This document shows positions 19,079-31,766 of a stretch of 64,000 nucleotides of DNA, piece after piece; position 1 is the first letter of the stretch; every line of letters starts with the position of its first letter. This DNA comes from Microascus cirrosus (Eukaryota; Ascomycota; Sordariomycetes; Microascales; Microascaceae): positions 47,982 through 111,981 of the forward strand of contig JAMBUN010000010.1 in the NCBI GenBank assembly GCA_030271035.1, in the 5' to 3' direction. The position numbers and the translations under genes are program-made. The notes below the pieces were generated by a model, which saw nothing but the letters and a program-made list of their open reading frames with translations, was not told the DNA's origin and searched no databases.

Positions 19079-21505
19079 GTTGTCTCTGTTTCAAAAAATC
19101 GGGATTGACATTCGGAATTGTTCTTAAATAACCCAAAAAAGAAAAGGCGTCATGATGTGAGGCTAGATCCAAGGAGCATCTTAATAGGTTTTAGTCCATG
19201 CAGTCCAACCGCTGGCTTTACGTATAGTTAGGATGTAACGAAGGCAAAGTGGACGCATGCGCAAATATACGAGGAATACGCCCGGTCCATTAGTCCACGA
19301 CATTGAACAAAGAAGTACGAGTTGTTGGAAGCGACAGTAAGCAATATCGGCAGTAACTATATATCTCACGTACTTCTTCTTTTTTAGAAGCTCGCCTGAC
19401 CGGGTAACTGTATAGTAGAGTGGGGAAGATTACCCGGTGAGCTTAACCGTGCCCTCCCTCGTATAGGCCGAGGAAATGGGAACGGGATGTCGTGGGCAAC
19501 ACTGTGCCAAAAAGCATGGTCTCGGAGAAGGGACTGGAGCAGCTAAGTGAGGCTACTACTAAGATCACTGAGACCTGAGACTGGTAAGGAAACAAGAAAT
19601 TTGGTCAGCAAGGCACAAGGCACTCGCGCATCACTCTCGCCCACGTATACGCGTCCGGTATCATACCTAAGACTTATCAAGCTCTCGACAGAAAATCAAT
19701 AGAACTTGATAGGATAGTTATAGAGATATAGATATTGTCTTGCAATCTGTTGAAACGCCAGGAACCAAAACATGTCAGAAACAGCCATTAAACTTTATCA
19801 GACTGCTGCAATCCCCCCTCAGTAGACTGTCGAATTTCCGCAACACCACAAATACGAACGCAGATTCTCCACTGCACCCGCTCCCAGGAAATCATCACGG
19901 AATTGTTCCCTCGCAACAACGGAGTCGTGCAGATGTGTTCCCCCCACGACCGTCCCCTCATACTTAGCCATTGACCGAGCTATGAAATCGGCATTCCTTA
20001 TCTACAGCAAACCTCGCAGGGGACCGGTCCGGGAGCCTACGCTAACCCCTGTCTCTTCTGCCTACTCATATTTTATGCAGATCACGTCATTACGATTGGC
20101 CTGCTCCTTCCTCCTTACTGATGGATATCGGCCCTATTCTCTTTCCTCAGGTAACATGGTTTGTTAATTGCGTGATGAGGTACATAAGTCTGATTGGGTT
20201 AGCATCATCTGGTTCATAAGTCAGATCTTGTGACGCATGAGTTGGGTGGGAAGGGAAGGACCAATTCTGATTCCTAATCCAGAGTTATTGAGGAAACTCG
20301 AGAGGCAGAAGGTACCCCTGAGCCCTGTGCGGGGACGGAATTACCTCCTCTCAGGACGACTCATACCATACGGATGAATATGTCTGACAGACTAAAGCAG
20401 ATGTGATCAGGAACTGCAGGATGGTGATCTGGACAGCCCTTCTACCGATAGGATCAGCTCTTTCTCCCTTCCCTTTCTTTCAGCCGACTTATGCAGCGTC
20501 CTGTGTATAAACAAGATCTGGCTCTTGCTTGGGGCTGTTGTTGAATAACTGCATAATCCCTCTGCTGTCAATCCCAGCTCTCCCTCCCCTCTCTAAACGC
20601 TCTATGTCACGCGCTTGAGATTCGGCATCTGAATGGTCAGGTGTGATCTGGTTTGTAAGGGTATAGCATAAGGCAATTATACATCCCCCTTTACCGAGGG
20701 TTGCTAACCTATTTAGAGGACCTGTCCTTGTTTCCCTTTAGAGATAAGCCCCTCGGAGCAGGTTGGTCCGACCACACCTCATAGGAGTGAGGAGAAGGGT
20801 GGAGGGGTAAGAACGAGTTTATAGGCTACAGGACATTCCTGTTCACCCGCTCCTTGCCTATCCTTCTCCTTAACTCCCTCTCCCTTCCCCTCGCTCGGAC
20901 TTAGCAGATGTTGAGTCGATCCTAGACCAGACACGGGGTAGCCAGGATAGGTCGGATTTCGACGGAAGGCAGGCCGGACTCGAAATCCGCGCGTCGTACT
21001 GTCGATTCATCTGAGAGAGCGTCCTGACATATCGAGTTTTGCGAGAATACATGTTAGCAGCGGGTGACGCGGTCTAACCCCTCTAGAGAAGAGAAAGAAG
21101 AATGATTGAAGGAGAAGATTTAAGCCGGGAGAGGTAGTTAATAGAGACGTTGTTGTCTAAGGGATGAGAAAGAGACAAAATAAAGGTCAAAAAGGAAGAG
21201 GTTGGGGGGCGGCGGGGCCGGTTGGGGCGGTAAAAGGATCACGATCTAACGTATTACTGGACAGACATTAGAATACCACAATAGAAAGCGTAGTCCAGGG
21301 TGTCATAACTTCAACTAGCCACATCTTGAATATGCTAAGTAGTAAGAGTGACGAGGCCTAAGCTAGGCAACTGGTGGGACGCCGTTATCGACGTCAACGA
21401 ACCATTGAGTTTGATCAGAAGGCTCAGGGTGCGTAAATCGTGGTTTCTTCGCCCGACTGCTTGGGGTCCTAGAGCTAGACGGCTTTAGCTATCTAATAGT
21501 GCAAT
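19079..21505. other. 2.4-kb stretch without a supported gene
   Basis: Only short ORFs without domain character. Bases 20450-21110 are pyrimidine-rich and end agaatacatgttagcagcgg, which could be the end of a solo LTR followed by a former primer-binding site, but I found no second copy. The last part lies downstream of the NLR gene. Confidence 0.35.
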
Positions 21506-24500
21506 TCACTGTATTGGTGTGATAATATCTTGATGGCCCCCTGATGAGGCCGCTTCAATAGTGTTGCCGTAGTCATTTTCCTGCACATTGAAATCTGCTC
21601 CCTTGTCCAAGAGCAGTGTGACAATCTCTTGATGGCCTTTCGACGAGGCCGCCTGGAGAGCGTTGACATAGTCACGTCCCTGTCCGTTGACATCTGCTCC
21701 CCTATCCAAGAGCAGTGCGACAATCTCTTGATAGCCTTCCGATGAGGCGGCCACGAGAGCGTTGCCGTATATGCCGCCCTGCGCGTTGATATCTGCGCCC
21801 TTGTTCAAGAGCAGCGTGACAATCTTTTGATGGCCTGTGGATGAGGCGGCCTGGAGAGCGTTGCCGTACATGCCGCCTTGCGCGTTGACATCTGCTCCCC
21901 TTTCCAAGAGCAGTGTGACAATCTCTTGATGGCCTCCAGATGAGGCAGCCTCAAGAGCGTTGTCATTGTCATATATGTCGCCTTGTGCGTTGATATCTGC
22001 TCCCTTATCTAAGAGCAGTGTGACAATCTCTTGATGGCCTCTATGTGAGGCGGCCCGGAGAGCGTTGCCAGAGTGACCTCCTTGCGCGTTGACATCTGCT
22101 CCCCTGTCTAACAGCAGTGTGACAATCTCTTGGTGACCTTCCGATGAGGCGGTCTTGAGAGCGTTACCGTAGTAACCTCCCTGTGCGTTAACATCTGCTC
22201 CCCTGTCCAAGAACAGTGTGACAAGACCTTGATGCCCTCTATATGAGGCGGCTTGGAGAGCGTTGCCATGTCTGCCGCCATGCGCGTTGATATCAGCTCC
22301 CTTGTCCAACAGCATTGTGACAATTTCTTGGCGGTCTCTATCGGAGGCGGCCTGGAGAGCGTTGCCGAACTCGCCGCCCTGCGCGTTGACATCTGCTCCC
22401 TTGTCCAAGAGTAGTGTGACAATCTTCTGATGGCCTCTATATGAGGCGGCCTGGAGAGCGTTGCCAAAGTGACCTCCCTGCGCGTTGACATCTGCTCCCC
22501 TGTCTAAGAGCTGTATGACAATCTCTTGATGGCCTCCATATGAGGCCGCCTGGAGAGCGTTGCCATACCTGCCGCGTTGCGCGTTGACATCTGCTCCCCT
22601 TTCCAAGAGCAGTGTGACAATCTCTTGATGGCCCCTAGATGAGGCGGCCTCAAGAGCGCCGCCGTAGTCACATCCCTGCACGTTGAGATCTACCCCCTTA
22701 TCTAAAAGCAGTGTGACGATTTCTTGATGTCCTTCTGATGACGCGGCCTGGAGAGCGTTACCGTACCTGCCGCTCTGTGCGATGAAATCTGCTCCCTTGT
22801 CCAATAGCATTGTGACAATCTCGTGATGGCCTCCATACGAGGCGGCCTGGAGAGCGTCGCGATAGCTGCCGTCCTGCGCGTTGAAATGTGCTCCTTTTTC
22901 AAAGAGCATTGTGACGATCTCTTGATGGCCTTCCGACGAGGCCGCTTCGAGAGCGTTACCATAGCTGCCGCCCTGCGCATTAACATCTGCTCCCTTGTCC
23001 AAGAGCAGTGTGACAATCTCTTGATGGCCTCCAGATGAGGCGGCCTGGAGAGCGTTGCCATACCTGCCGCCCTGCACGTTGATATCTGCTCCCTTGTCCA
23101 AGAGCAGTGTGACAATCTCTTGATGGCCTCCATATGAGGCGGCCTGGAGAGCGTTGCCGTACATGCCGCCCTGCGCGTTGATATGTGCTCCCTTGTCTAA
23201 GAGCAGTGTGACAGTCTCTTGATGGCCTTCTGATGAGGCAGCCTGGAGAGCATTGCTGTATATGCCGCCCCGCATGTTGACATCTGCTCCCCTGTCCAAG
23301 AACAGTGTGACAAGACCTTGATGCCCTCTATATGAGGCGGCCTGGAGAGCGTTGCCAAACTCTCCGCCCTGTGCGTTGACATCTGCTCCCTTGTCTAAGA
23401 GCAGTGTGACAATCTCTCGATGACCTTCCGATGAGGCGGCCTGGAGAGCGTTGCCATACCTGCCGCCCTGTGCGTTGACATCTGCTCCCTTGTCTAAGAG
23501 CAGTGTGACAATCTCTTGATGGCCTCCAGATGAGGCGGCCTGGAGAGCGTTGCTGTAGTCATCTCCCTGCGCATTGACATCTGCTCCCCTGTCCAAGAGC
23601 AGTGTGACAATCTCTTGATGTCCTTCTGATGACGCGGCCTGGAGAGCGTTACCGTACATGCCACTCCGCGCGTTGACATCTGCTCCCCTGTCCAAGAATA
23701 GTGTGACAATCTCCTGGTGGCCTTCCGATGAGGCGATCTGGAGAGCATTGCCGCTGTAACCTCCCTGCGAGTTGACATCTGCTCCCTTGTTCAAGAGCAG
23801 CGTGACAATCTCTTGATGGCCTCCATATGAGGCGGCTTCAAGGGCGTTGAGATAGTCACGTCCCTTTGCGTTGACATCTGCTCCCCTGTCCAAGAGCAGT
23901 GCGACAATCTCTTGATGGCCTCCATATGAGGCGGCCCAGAGAGCGTTGCCAAAGCGACCTCCCTGTACGTTGACATCTCCTCCTTTGTCTAAGAGCTGTG
24001 TGACAATCCCTTGATGGCCTTCCGATGAGGCAGCCTGGAGTGCATTGCCGTATATGCCCCCCTTTGCGTTAACGTTCGCTCCCTTGTCCAAGAGCAGTGT
24101 GACAATCTCTTGATGGCCTGCATATGAGGCGGCCTCGAGAGCCCTGCCATACCTACCACCCTGCGCATTGACGTCTACTCCCTTGCTGATAAGATCTCGT
24201 GCAGGCGCTACGAGTCCAAGTAAACAAGAATAGTAAAGGCTGGAACCTCGTGGACGACCTGGGTCATCGTCCCATTTCCTGTCAGGCTGATATAACCGAG
24301 CCCATCGTTGGAACGTCACCTCGTTATCCAGGAACTTGAATGTCGCTCGAACTATATCTTCTGAAGCCTGAGCCAACGCAGCATGACCTGCCCAGACTTC
24401 CGCAGCGTATCTTGCCATCGGAAAATCCTGCTTGATCTCTTCGTGGCCACCGTTGATGTCCGTAAGATAAGTCAAGCATGTCCTCGTAATAGAAATGCTG

Positions 24501-26909
24501 GCAGTCGAAATAGCAAACTGATTTTCCTGAAGTAGGTATTCTTTGACAGAAAAGTGGGCAAGATGCAGTTCCTTCGTCGTCCTGCCATGCCTATATACAA
24601 GAAAGATAGACATAAGGCCAGGACAGTGCCGTAAAACCTCTTCCTCACGGAACACCCGCCCGTCAACGTCGAAACGTGGTGGGTCGTCCTCTGTTGCAAT
24701 GATCTCCACTGCCTCAGACACTGTTAAAGGCCGATGGGTATGAACGAGAAACTGTAGCAGACGGATAGCACTACTCTTGCGGTCTTCCGGGATGCTGTAT
24801 AGCATTCGCTTATACGTCTCTTCCAGATCCGGTGGTAGATGATCAAGAGCGTTTCTGACCGCCTTAGGACTCGGGCATCGGGCAAGACTATCTAATTGGC
24901 AGGCTGCCCATCTGAACCTGTGCTTCATCTCAGGAAATCGGTCAGGACACAGAATAATTAGGCTAAAACTTACATCCCGTCAGCGCCGTTCCCAACCTTG
25001 CTCTGGATCAGCTCGAGGAAATCCTGCGACAAGCGCAGGTCCTGAAAGTCACGTCTTTGAGAAAGCTGTGCTATGACGTATGATCTGATATCGGCGTTAA
25101 CAACCTGCTTATCAAGTGCTAAGTGGTTTTCGGTGCCTATTAATGAGGGAATATCGCGCAGGAACTCGACTTCAGGCCGACCAGTACAGATCATCTGGAC
25201 ATGACCTAGCTCTGGCCTGGACACTACGTCCTTGATCCAGAGGAGTAGTTCGCCTCTGGTTGTCGACTCATCTAAGGCGTCCAGAACAATAGAAACCTTC
25301 TTCTGGACCGCGAGCATCCTAAGTACAATATCTGAAAGCGCCTTTGTTGCAGGTTGGTCGCGGCCATCCTGGTGTGCTTGAAATAAGTCGTCAAGAAGGC
25401 CTGCAGAACTAGCCCTGCTCCGGTACAGTTGGAAAGCAAGCGACCGAAGCATGCCATCCACGGTCTGCTTTACTATATCGCCAAAGTCAAAGAAGAAGCT
25501 GAGGATGAGACGGTCGTTTCCCTGGGTGAGATGATCCAGCACAGTCGCACTGAGAACGGTCTTTCCACATCCCGCGAGTCCATGCAGCCATAAATGTCGG
25601 CGGGACCCTGAATACCACTCCTTGAAGACTGCATTTTCTAAGAGCCACGTACCTGTCCCCTCATGGCGGAGCTTCCTCGCGTGGTTAGCGTTTGTAGACG
25701 GATCGGAAGGGCGAAGCCACCGCTCGATCTTCTCGGTATAACGGTCGGCCTGAATAGAAGCAGTGGCCATTTGCACTTTATCGAGCTTCTGTTCAATGAA
25801 TGCTGGTCAGAATGTGTTCGAAGATCATTACTTCTCCTCGTTTATTCTCTAGGCTAGGACCCTCTGGGAGGATACAGATCACTAACTCGATTAAGCACTT
25901 CCAGCGCCCTTTTAGTTTCCTGGACCTCTGGGACCGGCACATACGCCAGAAGCTCTTTGGCATATGCAGCGGCGGTGGCCGAGGCGTAACGTTGCCATCG
26001 ATCGTTCTTGTGGGAATCAGCGTAGTCGCAGATCCCTCGGATCACAAGACAAGGAAAATGGTTCATCAGGCCGGCTGCTTCCATCTCAAAGCAGATACAA
26101 TCCTCGCCGATATCAGCAACAATCCGGTCGCGCGCAGCAGCGTCCTTGACAAGCGTGTTGCCGGATGCAATAGTTCCGTAGTGGATATCGGGGTCAGTGG
26201 TGTCTCGAGGATCACGTTGAACCTCGCCAGCCGCGTCGCAGCCTTGACAGTCTGGCCCGGGGACGTGGCAGCTTGAAGCTTTGAAGAGGCGATCGTTATC
26301 GAAGCCCTGGTAAGCATAACCAGGACTTCGCTTGGATCTCTTGGCCATCTTCGGGTTATTCTCTAGCATCTGTTGAAGGAAACAGGGAACCTTTGAGTCT
26401 TTCCGCTCGTGATCGGCCTGGATGCTGGAAAGCGCGTTGAGGAGGACAGTCGGAGGCCGTCCGAGAAAGCCTTTGCGCTCACGCCTGTCATCAGACTTTG
26501 CCTTAATCAAGTCGTACTGGCAGACACCGCCCTTGGTCCCATCAGGCTGGCTCACGACAATATCGCCAAGCCGGATATCGTAGTCATCGTCCGGTCGGGC
26601 GATGCCGCCGCCGATGCCGACCAAAAGACCAATACGGATGGACGGCAGAGAAGCAAGCAGGCTCGAGGCCGTGGTCGCAGCTGAGGTAGTTCCATAGACT
26701 CCGGCGGCAAGAGAGGCAATAACAATGTTATGCTCTCCCACACGACCCCAAGTATAAACGTTCGTGTCTGTTTGGTGTCTAGCGAAGCCAGTTGGGGCCG
26801 CATGTTCCTCGTCAAGCATCGCTTCTGCAGCGGCCCGCTCGATGGGAAGAGCAGCGATCCAGGCAACCACGTAGGCCTCTGGGGTATCAAGGCATTTGCG
26901 GGATGCCAT
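21506..26909 (-). CDS. NLR-type receptor: nucleoside-phosphorylase domain, NACHT, ~27 ankyrin repeats
   Basis: Exons: 26909-25887, 25788-24974, 24917-21506. Introns use gttagt...gaacag (98 bases, phase 0) and gtaagt...cacag (56 bases, phase 2), giving 1749 residues. Residues ~10-335 form a PNP_UDP-type nucleoside phosphorylase domain (IGLLVGIGGGIA, CFEMEAAGLMNHFPCLVIRG). The NACHT P-loop GLAGCGKT starts at residue ~411 and Walker B SIVLDALDES is near 510. A winged-helix stretch LVHTHRPLTVSEAVEII follows near 670. From about residue 840 there are 26 full ankyrin repeats of 33 residues (typical: NALQAASSEGHQEIVTLLLD plus KGADVNAQGG) and one partial that ends ITPIQ. Repeat 23 has two extra residues. 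In fungal STAND proteins the N-terminal domain is taken as effector and the repeats as sensor; the ligand is unknown. All reading frames are intact. Confidence 0.92.
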
Positions 26910-27728
26910 GGTGTGGAGGGAAGCGTGCGAGGCCAGTAGATGGGCAGGGGTGGAATTACCGGGTATGAGGTTCGCCTACGTCGACAGTGAAGCTATATAG
27001 TTGAGTCGCGGTCGTAGGAGGCAGTCCCCGGGGTTTAGTTTGGTAACGGCAGATGGAGGCAGGCGAGGTCTTGAGGTGGATGTCGGCCTCGATGCTGGTG
27101 TTGTGTGTGGGCGGCGTCGGTCTGCGAGCTTTCGGCCGACACTCTCTTAAATCCCGAAAAGCCACTTTTTGAATGGCATTATGTTTTCGCGGAATGGTCT
27201 GTGAAAAGGCAACGCCAACAATGAGATGCAAGACGTGCGGTAATCCAGATAGGCGGTTAATGCCGAGAGGGGTTGAGAGCCTGACTCACCTGACCGGGGC
27301 TGCAGCTGAGGCCCCATATATCCATCCCGCGTGCACGCCATTGGCTTCCGTACTTTCTGCCTGCCAGCCTCGTCTGTTCCATGCACGTTAATCGCTAGGC
27401 GCGTTGAAGTATTGTCAGGCTTTCAACCCCGAAGCCACGCGTTGTGATACGCCGAAAGTCCCTGTCAACCTCGCGTCTCGGTGCGTCTAGAGACACGTCG
27501 CGAAACGCAGCTCAGACCGAGCAAGGTATATTCTTATCGCGGATATTGATTCGTACTCAATAATAAGGAGTTCTGAATATCACCTTTTGGCTCGTCGCGA
27601 ACCCGGACTTACCGTCCACTAGCCATCCTATCGACGTCACGAGCGTAATCCATGCGTTATGAAAACGGTCCTAGGTCAAAGCCGTTCGTAACAGATGACG
27701 AGCGGAGATCCAAAACCATCATATTTGC
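26910..27728. other. Upstream region of the NLR gene
   Basis: Holds the presumed minus-strand promoter of the NLR gene. Small ORFs here (26956-27231, 27147-27386) have no domain character. Nothing else was recognised. Confidence 0.4.
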
Positions 27729-27812
27729 TACAGAAAACCGTCGAGCCAAAAAAGTGACTAACATGCCAGCCAGTTGGTGGTCCCTAAACTGGCTCCTCCA
27801 TAGCGTTCTAAC
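27729..27812 (+). repeat. Dispersed repeat, copy 2
   Basis: Closely matches 5831-5920 in the same orientation (acagaaaaccgtcgagccaa; ctaaactggctcctcc). It ends about 20 bases before the kinase relic. Confidence 0.6.
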
Positions 27813-27834
27813 AACATTATCCTGTTAGTGGGAG

Positions 27835-28470
27835 AAGGATTAATTACCGTCCAGTTGTCTACCATCCCATCTCTGTCGGCGACGAGTTCCACAACGGCCA
27901 ATATAAGGTCATCTGGCAGCTTGGTGAGGGCTTCTACTCAACGGTTTGGCTCGCCCGTGACCTAAGGTAAATTTTGTCTTCTGCATTGTCTACCTGTGAT
28001 GCTGTCGATCATTATTACTCGTTCTCTTTAAGAAACGGTAGATAGGTCGCCCTGAAATTTCTTATCTCGGAGATCTCAGGATCACCAACCGAGCTACGAA
28101 CCATGCGGCACATCAGTGAAGGCGCACCAGCAGAAGCGGCCTCGAATGTCACGCAATCCGCAGTCCCAATGGCATCCACAAGTGCCTGGTATTCGATCCC
28201 ATTGGCCCGAGTGTGAATACTATGGTCGAGGAGCTGCCTCCGTTCAAAACTTGCAGGCGAGGAATGAAGATCCACTATCGTCTTCATATAGTCAATAGCA
28301 TCCTCAAGCAGTCCTTGCAAGCTCTTTGCATTTCTCCACGAATATGGTATCGCCTACGGAGACTTCCGGCGGGGAAACCGGTTCTTTGCTCTTAATGATA
28401 TCGACGCGTAGCCGGAGGACATGTTCCTGCAGGAGGAAAGTGTGCAAGCCCTGTTAAACTCACCTACGGT
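27835..28470 (+). pseudogene. SRPK-like serine/threonine protein kinase, N-lobe fragment, broken
   Basis: The order of fragments matches fungal SRPK-type kinases. YHPISVGDEFHNGQYKVIWQ is followed by LGEGFYSTVWLARDL (glycine loop), then a probable intron after ccgtgacctaag. VALKFLISEISGSPTELRTM contains the VALK lysine motif. SVNTMVEELPPFKT follows in another frame, and then HEYGIAYGDFRRGN, the catalytic-loop region with D in GDF. Frame changes near 28180 and 28330 and stops inactivate it. The C-lobe beyond NSPTVQRLDGKRG is missing. Intact relatives phosphorylate SR-type proteins; this copy cannot. Confidence 0.75.
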
Positions 28471-28479
28471 ACAGAGGCT

Positions 28480-30039
28480 GGATGGTAAACGAGGCCAGTA
28501 GGTTCCTATATCTATGCGTTACACAACCGATAGTGCCCTCTACCTGCTACACCAAAGCCTTCAAGTCCAAATTATCCGACACGAGTGACGAGAAATCCCT
28601 CCCATTTCGATCGACGGCTTCTTTGTTCCCTTTATGACGAATGACTATTCTCATATCTGCTTACCCCGAACAGCATATTTCTCTAGAAACCCGCCGACAA
28701 GGCCCTTTACTCCACTCGGCCTTCGAGCTCCCGAGTTGATTCTTACCAGAGCCGTCGACACCTGCCCAGACAACGATGGCTTTCGTTGCGGGAAGAGTTT
28801 CCAGGAGCCTGGGCACCGGGAAGGTGGGCAATGCCCGGCCAACAATGTGCGCACCGGGGGTTGAGAACGCCACTTATGGCTGGAATGGGATGGATTTTGA
28901 GCATTTATTACTATGCCGTTATCTCCACCAAGACGGTCCAGACATTCCTACCTCTGAATGCGTGGGTCACAATCTTTCTTTTTGTACATTCTTTTCTGCA
29001 AGAAGAACCGGATAGATCTATCCTTGAATTTAAAGGAAAGTCAGCATGCCCGTTTTATATGACCTTTAAATTTCCGATAAAATGTGTTTCTACCCAAACT
29101 ACGGGGCCGGCTCCTCCATGAAGTTAGGGTGTTTCATGTATGCCACGATTTGAAGAGTCCGATCAGCAGCCATTGTGGACTGGTGGCGGATGCGCGACCC
29201 GAAATTGAAGATTGAACGACAGGAGGGGGAATTGCCGCGGCCCCTCAGCAGAAGCGAATACTCCGGAACGTGACTTGGCAGTGGATGGTGGTTGTAATGA
29301 AAAGAAACCCGAAGCACTAGGCAAGCTTCGTGTGCCGAACGTGCTTGAGCCCCACTCCCACCTGTGCGGAGCCGAAAGTACATTTTCCCACGTCCCTCGG
29401 TACGTGTACGGCAGGGCATAGTGACATTTGACTCAAAAGTCGGGGTTGTAAAATTTTGGACAAATACGGCTAGCGCCTTATAAATACACGCCGTGTCCTG
29501 CAACTTAGGATGAACCCTTTTAAATGAAATATGCAAATAACAACAAACTGATTTACCCAATTCTTCACGAATACGTGGTGATGATTCAGGCAGCCTCAAC
29601 GGCATCAAAGGAAAGAGTCCCCCTCCGCCAACGTAGAGGCAAGGTACGGCATGCCAAATGCCTCCCAAATCGGCCGGCAGGTCTGAACTTTTCTTCTCCC
29701 ATCAACTACGCCCCCTCAAAGGGGAGTAGACCCGAATCCATCAGTTTTGCCCACGCGCGCCACGATTTCATCCGAATACACATCGGATTTGCACTCCGTG
29801 GCCCATAAATACCCACTTGCGCAATTTTCCGCGCAGATACTAGCCCATAGATGATGTGGACGATGCAGCAGCCTTAAAGCGCTCCAAAACGGGCATTTTC
29901 GGGCTGCTGTCGCCCATCTCGTCAGTGCTGACTCAGCGCCAAATTCGAGCGATCAATGACAGGAACCCCGCTAACGTCTTAATTTGACTAGATTTGCACG
30001 ATCCCGTCTACCCCTATGTGATCCAATCATATTTACATA
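28480..30039. other. Gene-poor stretch left of the Tc1 element
   Basis: Several overlapping ORFs on both strands (for example 29099-29668 minus, 189 codons) lack recognisable domains or splice support. A short minus-strand stretch near 28800 (TKAIVVWAGVDGSGKNQLGS) has coding-like composition but is isolated. A TA at 30038-30039 is the Tc1 target site. Confidence 0.35.
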
Positions 30040-30063
30040 GGTCGAACCCAAAAGTGTTGTCTG
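30040..30063 (+). repeat. Tc1 terminal inverted repeat, left
   Basis: 24 bases, exact reverse complement of 31721-31744; the TA target site is at 30038-30039. Confidence 0.9.
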
Positions 30064-30114
30064 AGCCTACATGTTTCCTAAATAAATAGCCTCTATTGAT
30101 ACATAATTATTTAT

Positions 30115-31407
30115 CTATCCATAAATTCGGCCCTCCTTATATTCATTTCCTCCATCTAAACGAATAATTTCCTGTATATGACCATGTATCCTCTCAACCC
30201 AGCTTTGAATCGCAGATTGAGGCAGCTCAGCCCACGATCTCTTCCATGCCTGTATAGCCTCAGCCCTGGACCTATGCCTCCCTTTCCTTGTTGTATGAAG
30301 CTTCATCCAACGCCAGGCACATTCAATCGCGTTGAGATCAGGCGAATTACCTGGCCAAAGCAGTCTCTTGACCTTATGGGCTGCATAGATACGGCTCTGG
30401 AACCAGTGGGCATGAGCAGGTGCATTGTCCTCCTGGACTAGGGTATCAGGGCGTTGTTTTTGGCACTCTTTGGCAAAGGGAATCAGAAGTGGGAGAAGAA
30501 TGTGCTTCTGGTATCGATACCAATCGACCCCCCCTTTTCCCTTGCGTATAAGCTTCCCTGACTTCACATTCCACCTCCAGGTAGGCTTCTTCCCAGGCCT
30601 TGTACGTAGACCAAGCCTCTGGACTGCAGTAACAGCCTCCCACTCAAGGCGGAACTCCTCCTCAAGTGCCTTATTCCATTCCTTAAGGTCAGCAGTAGCT
30701 TGACGGCTCTCAGAAGGGGTCTCAGGGGGCCAACAGTAGCAAGGGCCCTTTGAATCATAGCTAAAGCAGCCCCAGAACATGAACTCAGAGAACCCCTTCC
30801 ATCGAGGCCGGATACAGGTTTGGTCAAACCTTTCCTTGCTTGTACGCCATATACGATAGCCTCCTCTACGATGGTTGAGTAGTACAGAGGTCTCATCAGT
30901 CTATATAATGTTCTTCCAGTCCTCAAGGGTCCAATCCTTATGCTCTATACACCAGTCATAGCGGCGTTTCTTCATCGCTGGTGTCAACCCAGGCTTCCTC
31001 GTTGGTTTGGACTTCTTGAATCCTGCCTCCTTGAGTATCCTGCGGACTGTCTCCTTTGATACGTCGATTCTAAGCTTGCTGAGCTCGCCAGCAAGGTCAG
31101 CACAGGTCAAGGCACGATGGTGCTTTGAAGCACGTACGAGACTGACTGTTGTGTCTATTATATCAGAGGTCTGCTTCTTTGGGCGACCAGGTCGTTTGGC
31201 ATCTTCAAGGAATTCGTCTCGAATAACTAGGGGCTTGCGATTTGGGTCGAAACCACGCTGGATAGCTCGGCCGTATATACGGTCGATTTGGCGGACTGAT
31301 AGACCTGTTTCTTGGGATATATCTAATGAAGTTTTGCCTCCAAATGGGCTCTTCATGCACACAACAAGGGCGCGGGTTGCGATATCGGTATATGGGCCGG
31401 TAGGCAT
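30115..31407 (-). pseudogene. Tc1-type transposase with one internal stop
   Basis: One frame runs from ATG 31407 to the stop at 30115 (430 codons) and is broken only by TAG at 30903-30901. The N-terminus has an HTH (TSLDISQETGLSVRQIDRIY) and a second HTH (LSKLRIDVSKETVRRILKEA). The DDE residues are in TDETSVLLNH, QEDNAPAHAHWF and NSPDLNAIECAW, the DD34E spacing of Tc1. The stop replaces the residue before TDET, where a Trp (TGG) is usual in this family; TGG to TAG corresponds to CpA to TpA on the plus strand. Translation would give a 168-residue DNA-binding fragment without catalytic residues. Confidence 0.9.
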
Positions 31408-31720
31408 GTTGAATCTAGGAACAAGGGGGTTAGGTCAGGGGCAGTCCAGATAGTCAGGGGCAGCTAGTCACTTACATCAACTAAAACAGGTTTTTTGAGC
31501 GATTCGAGTGATTCAGAAGATTCAGGCGCTTCAAGCAATTCAGGTAGATAGATAATATGGCTTGGACTATGAGGGCGGCTTAGGCAAGAGATGCGATATG
31601 AGGCAATAGAGGGGTTTGTTGACATTCGTGTTCAAAAATTGATGTTTTGGTTGATGAGTGACTTCTATGCTAATATGCGGGCTCTTTATTTATTTATCTA
31701 ACACTATGCATTTATGCGGA

Positions 31721-31744
31721 CAGACAACACTTTTGGGTTCGACC
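31721..31744 (-). repeat. Tc1 terminal inverted repeat, right
   Basis: Mate of 30040-30063, followed by TA at 31745-31746. Confidence 0.9.
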
Positions 31745-31766
31745 TACGTACACGCATTTTTCAAAC

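Larger units (their letters stand above)
30040..31744 (-). mobile_element. Tc1/mariner DNA transposon
   Basis: Terminal inverted repeats of 24 bases (ggtcgaacccaaaagtgttg plus tctg) are exact at 30040-30063 and 31721-31744, flanked by TA on both sides. The 1705-bp element carries one transposase gene on the minus strand. AT-rich subterminal motifs (aaataaata) occur at both ends. Confidence 0.93.

Noticed and set aside
20870..21080. Possible solo LTR end with primer-binding-like sequence
   Set aside because: No second copy, no target-site duplication and no internal retroelement sequence were found; kept only as a remark.
29099..29668. 189-codon minus-strand ORF
   Set aside because: No domain, signal peptide or splice support; composition is not clearly coding.
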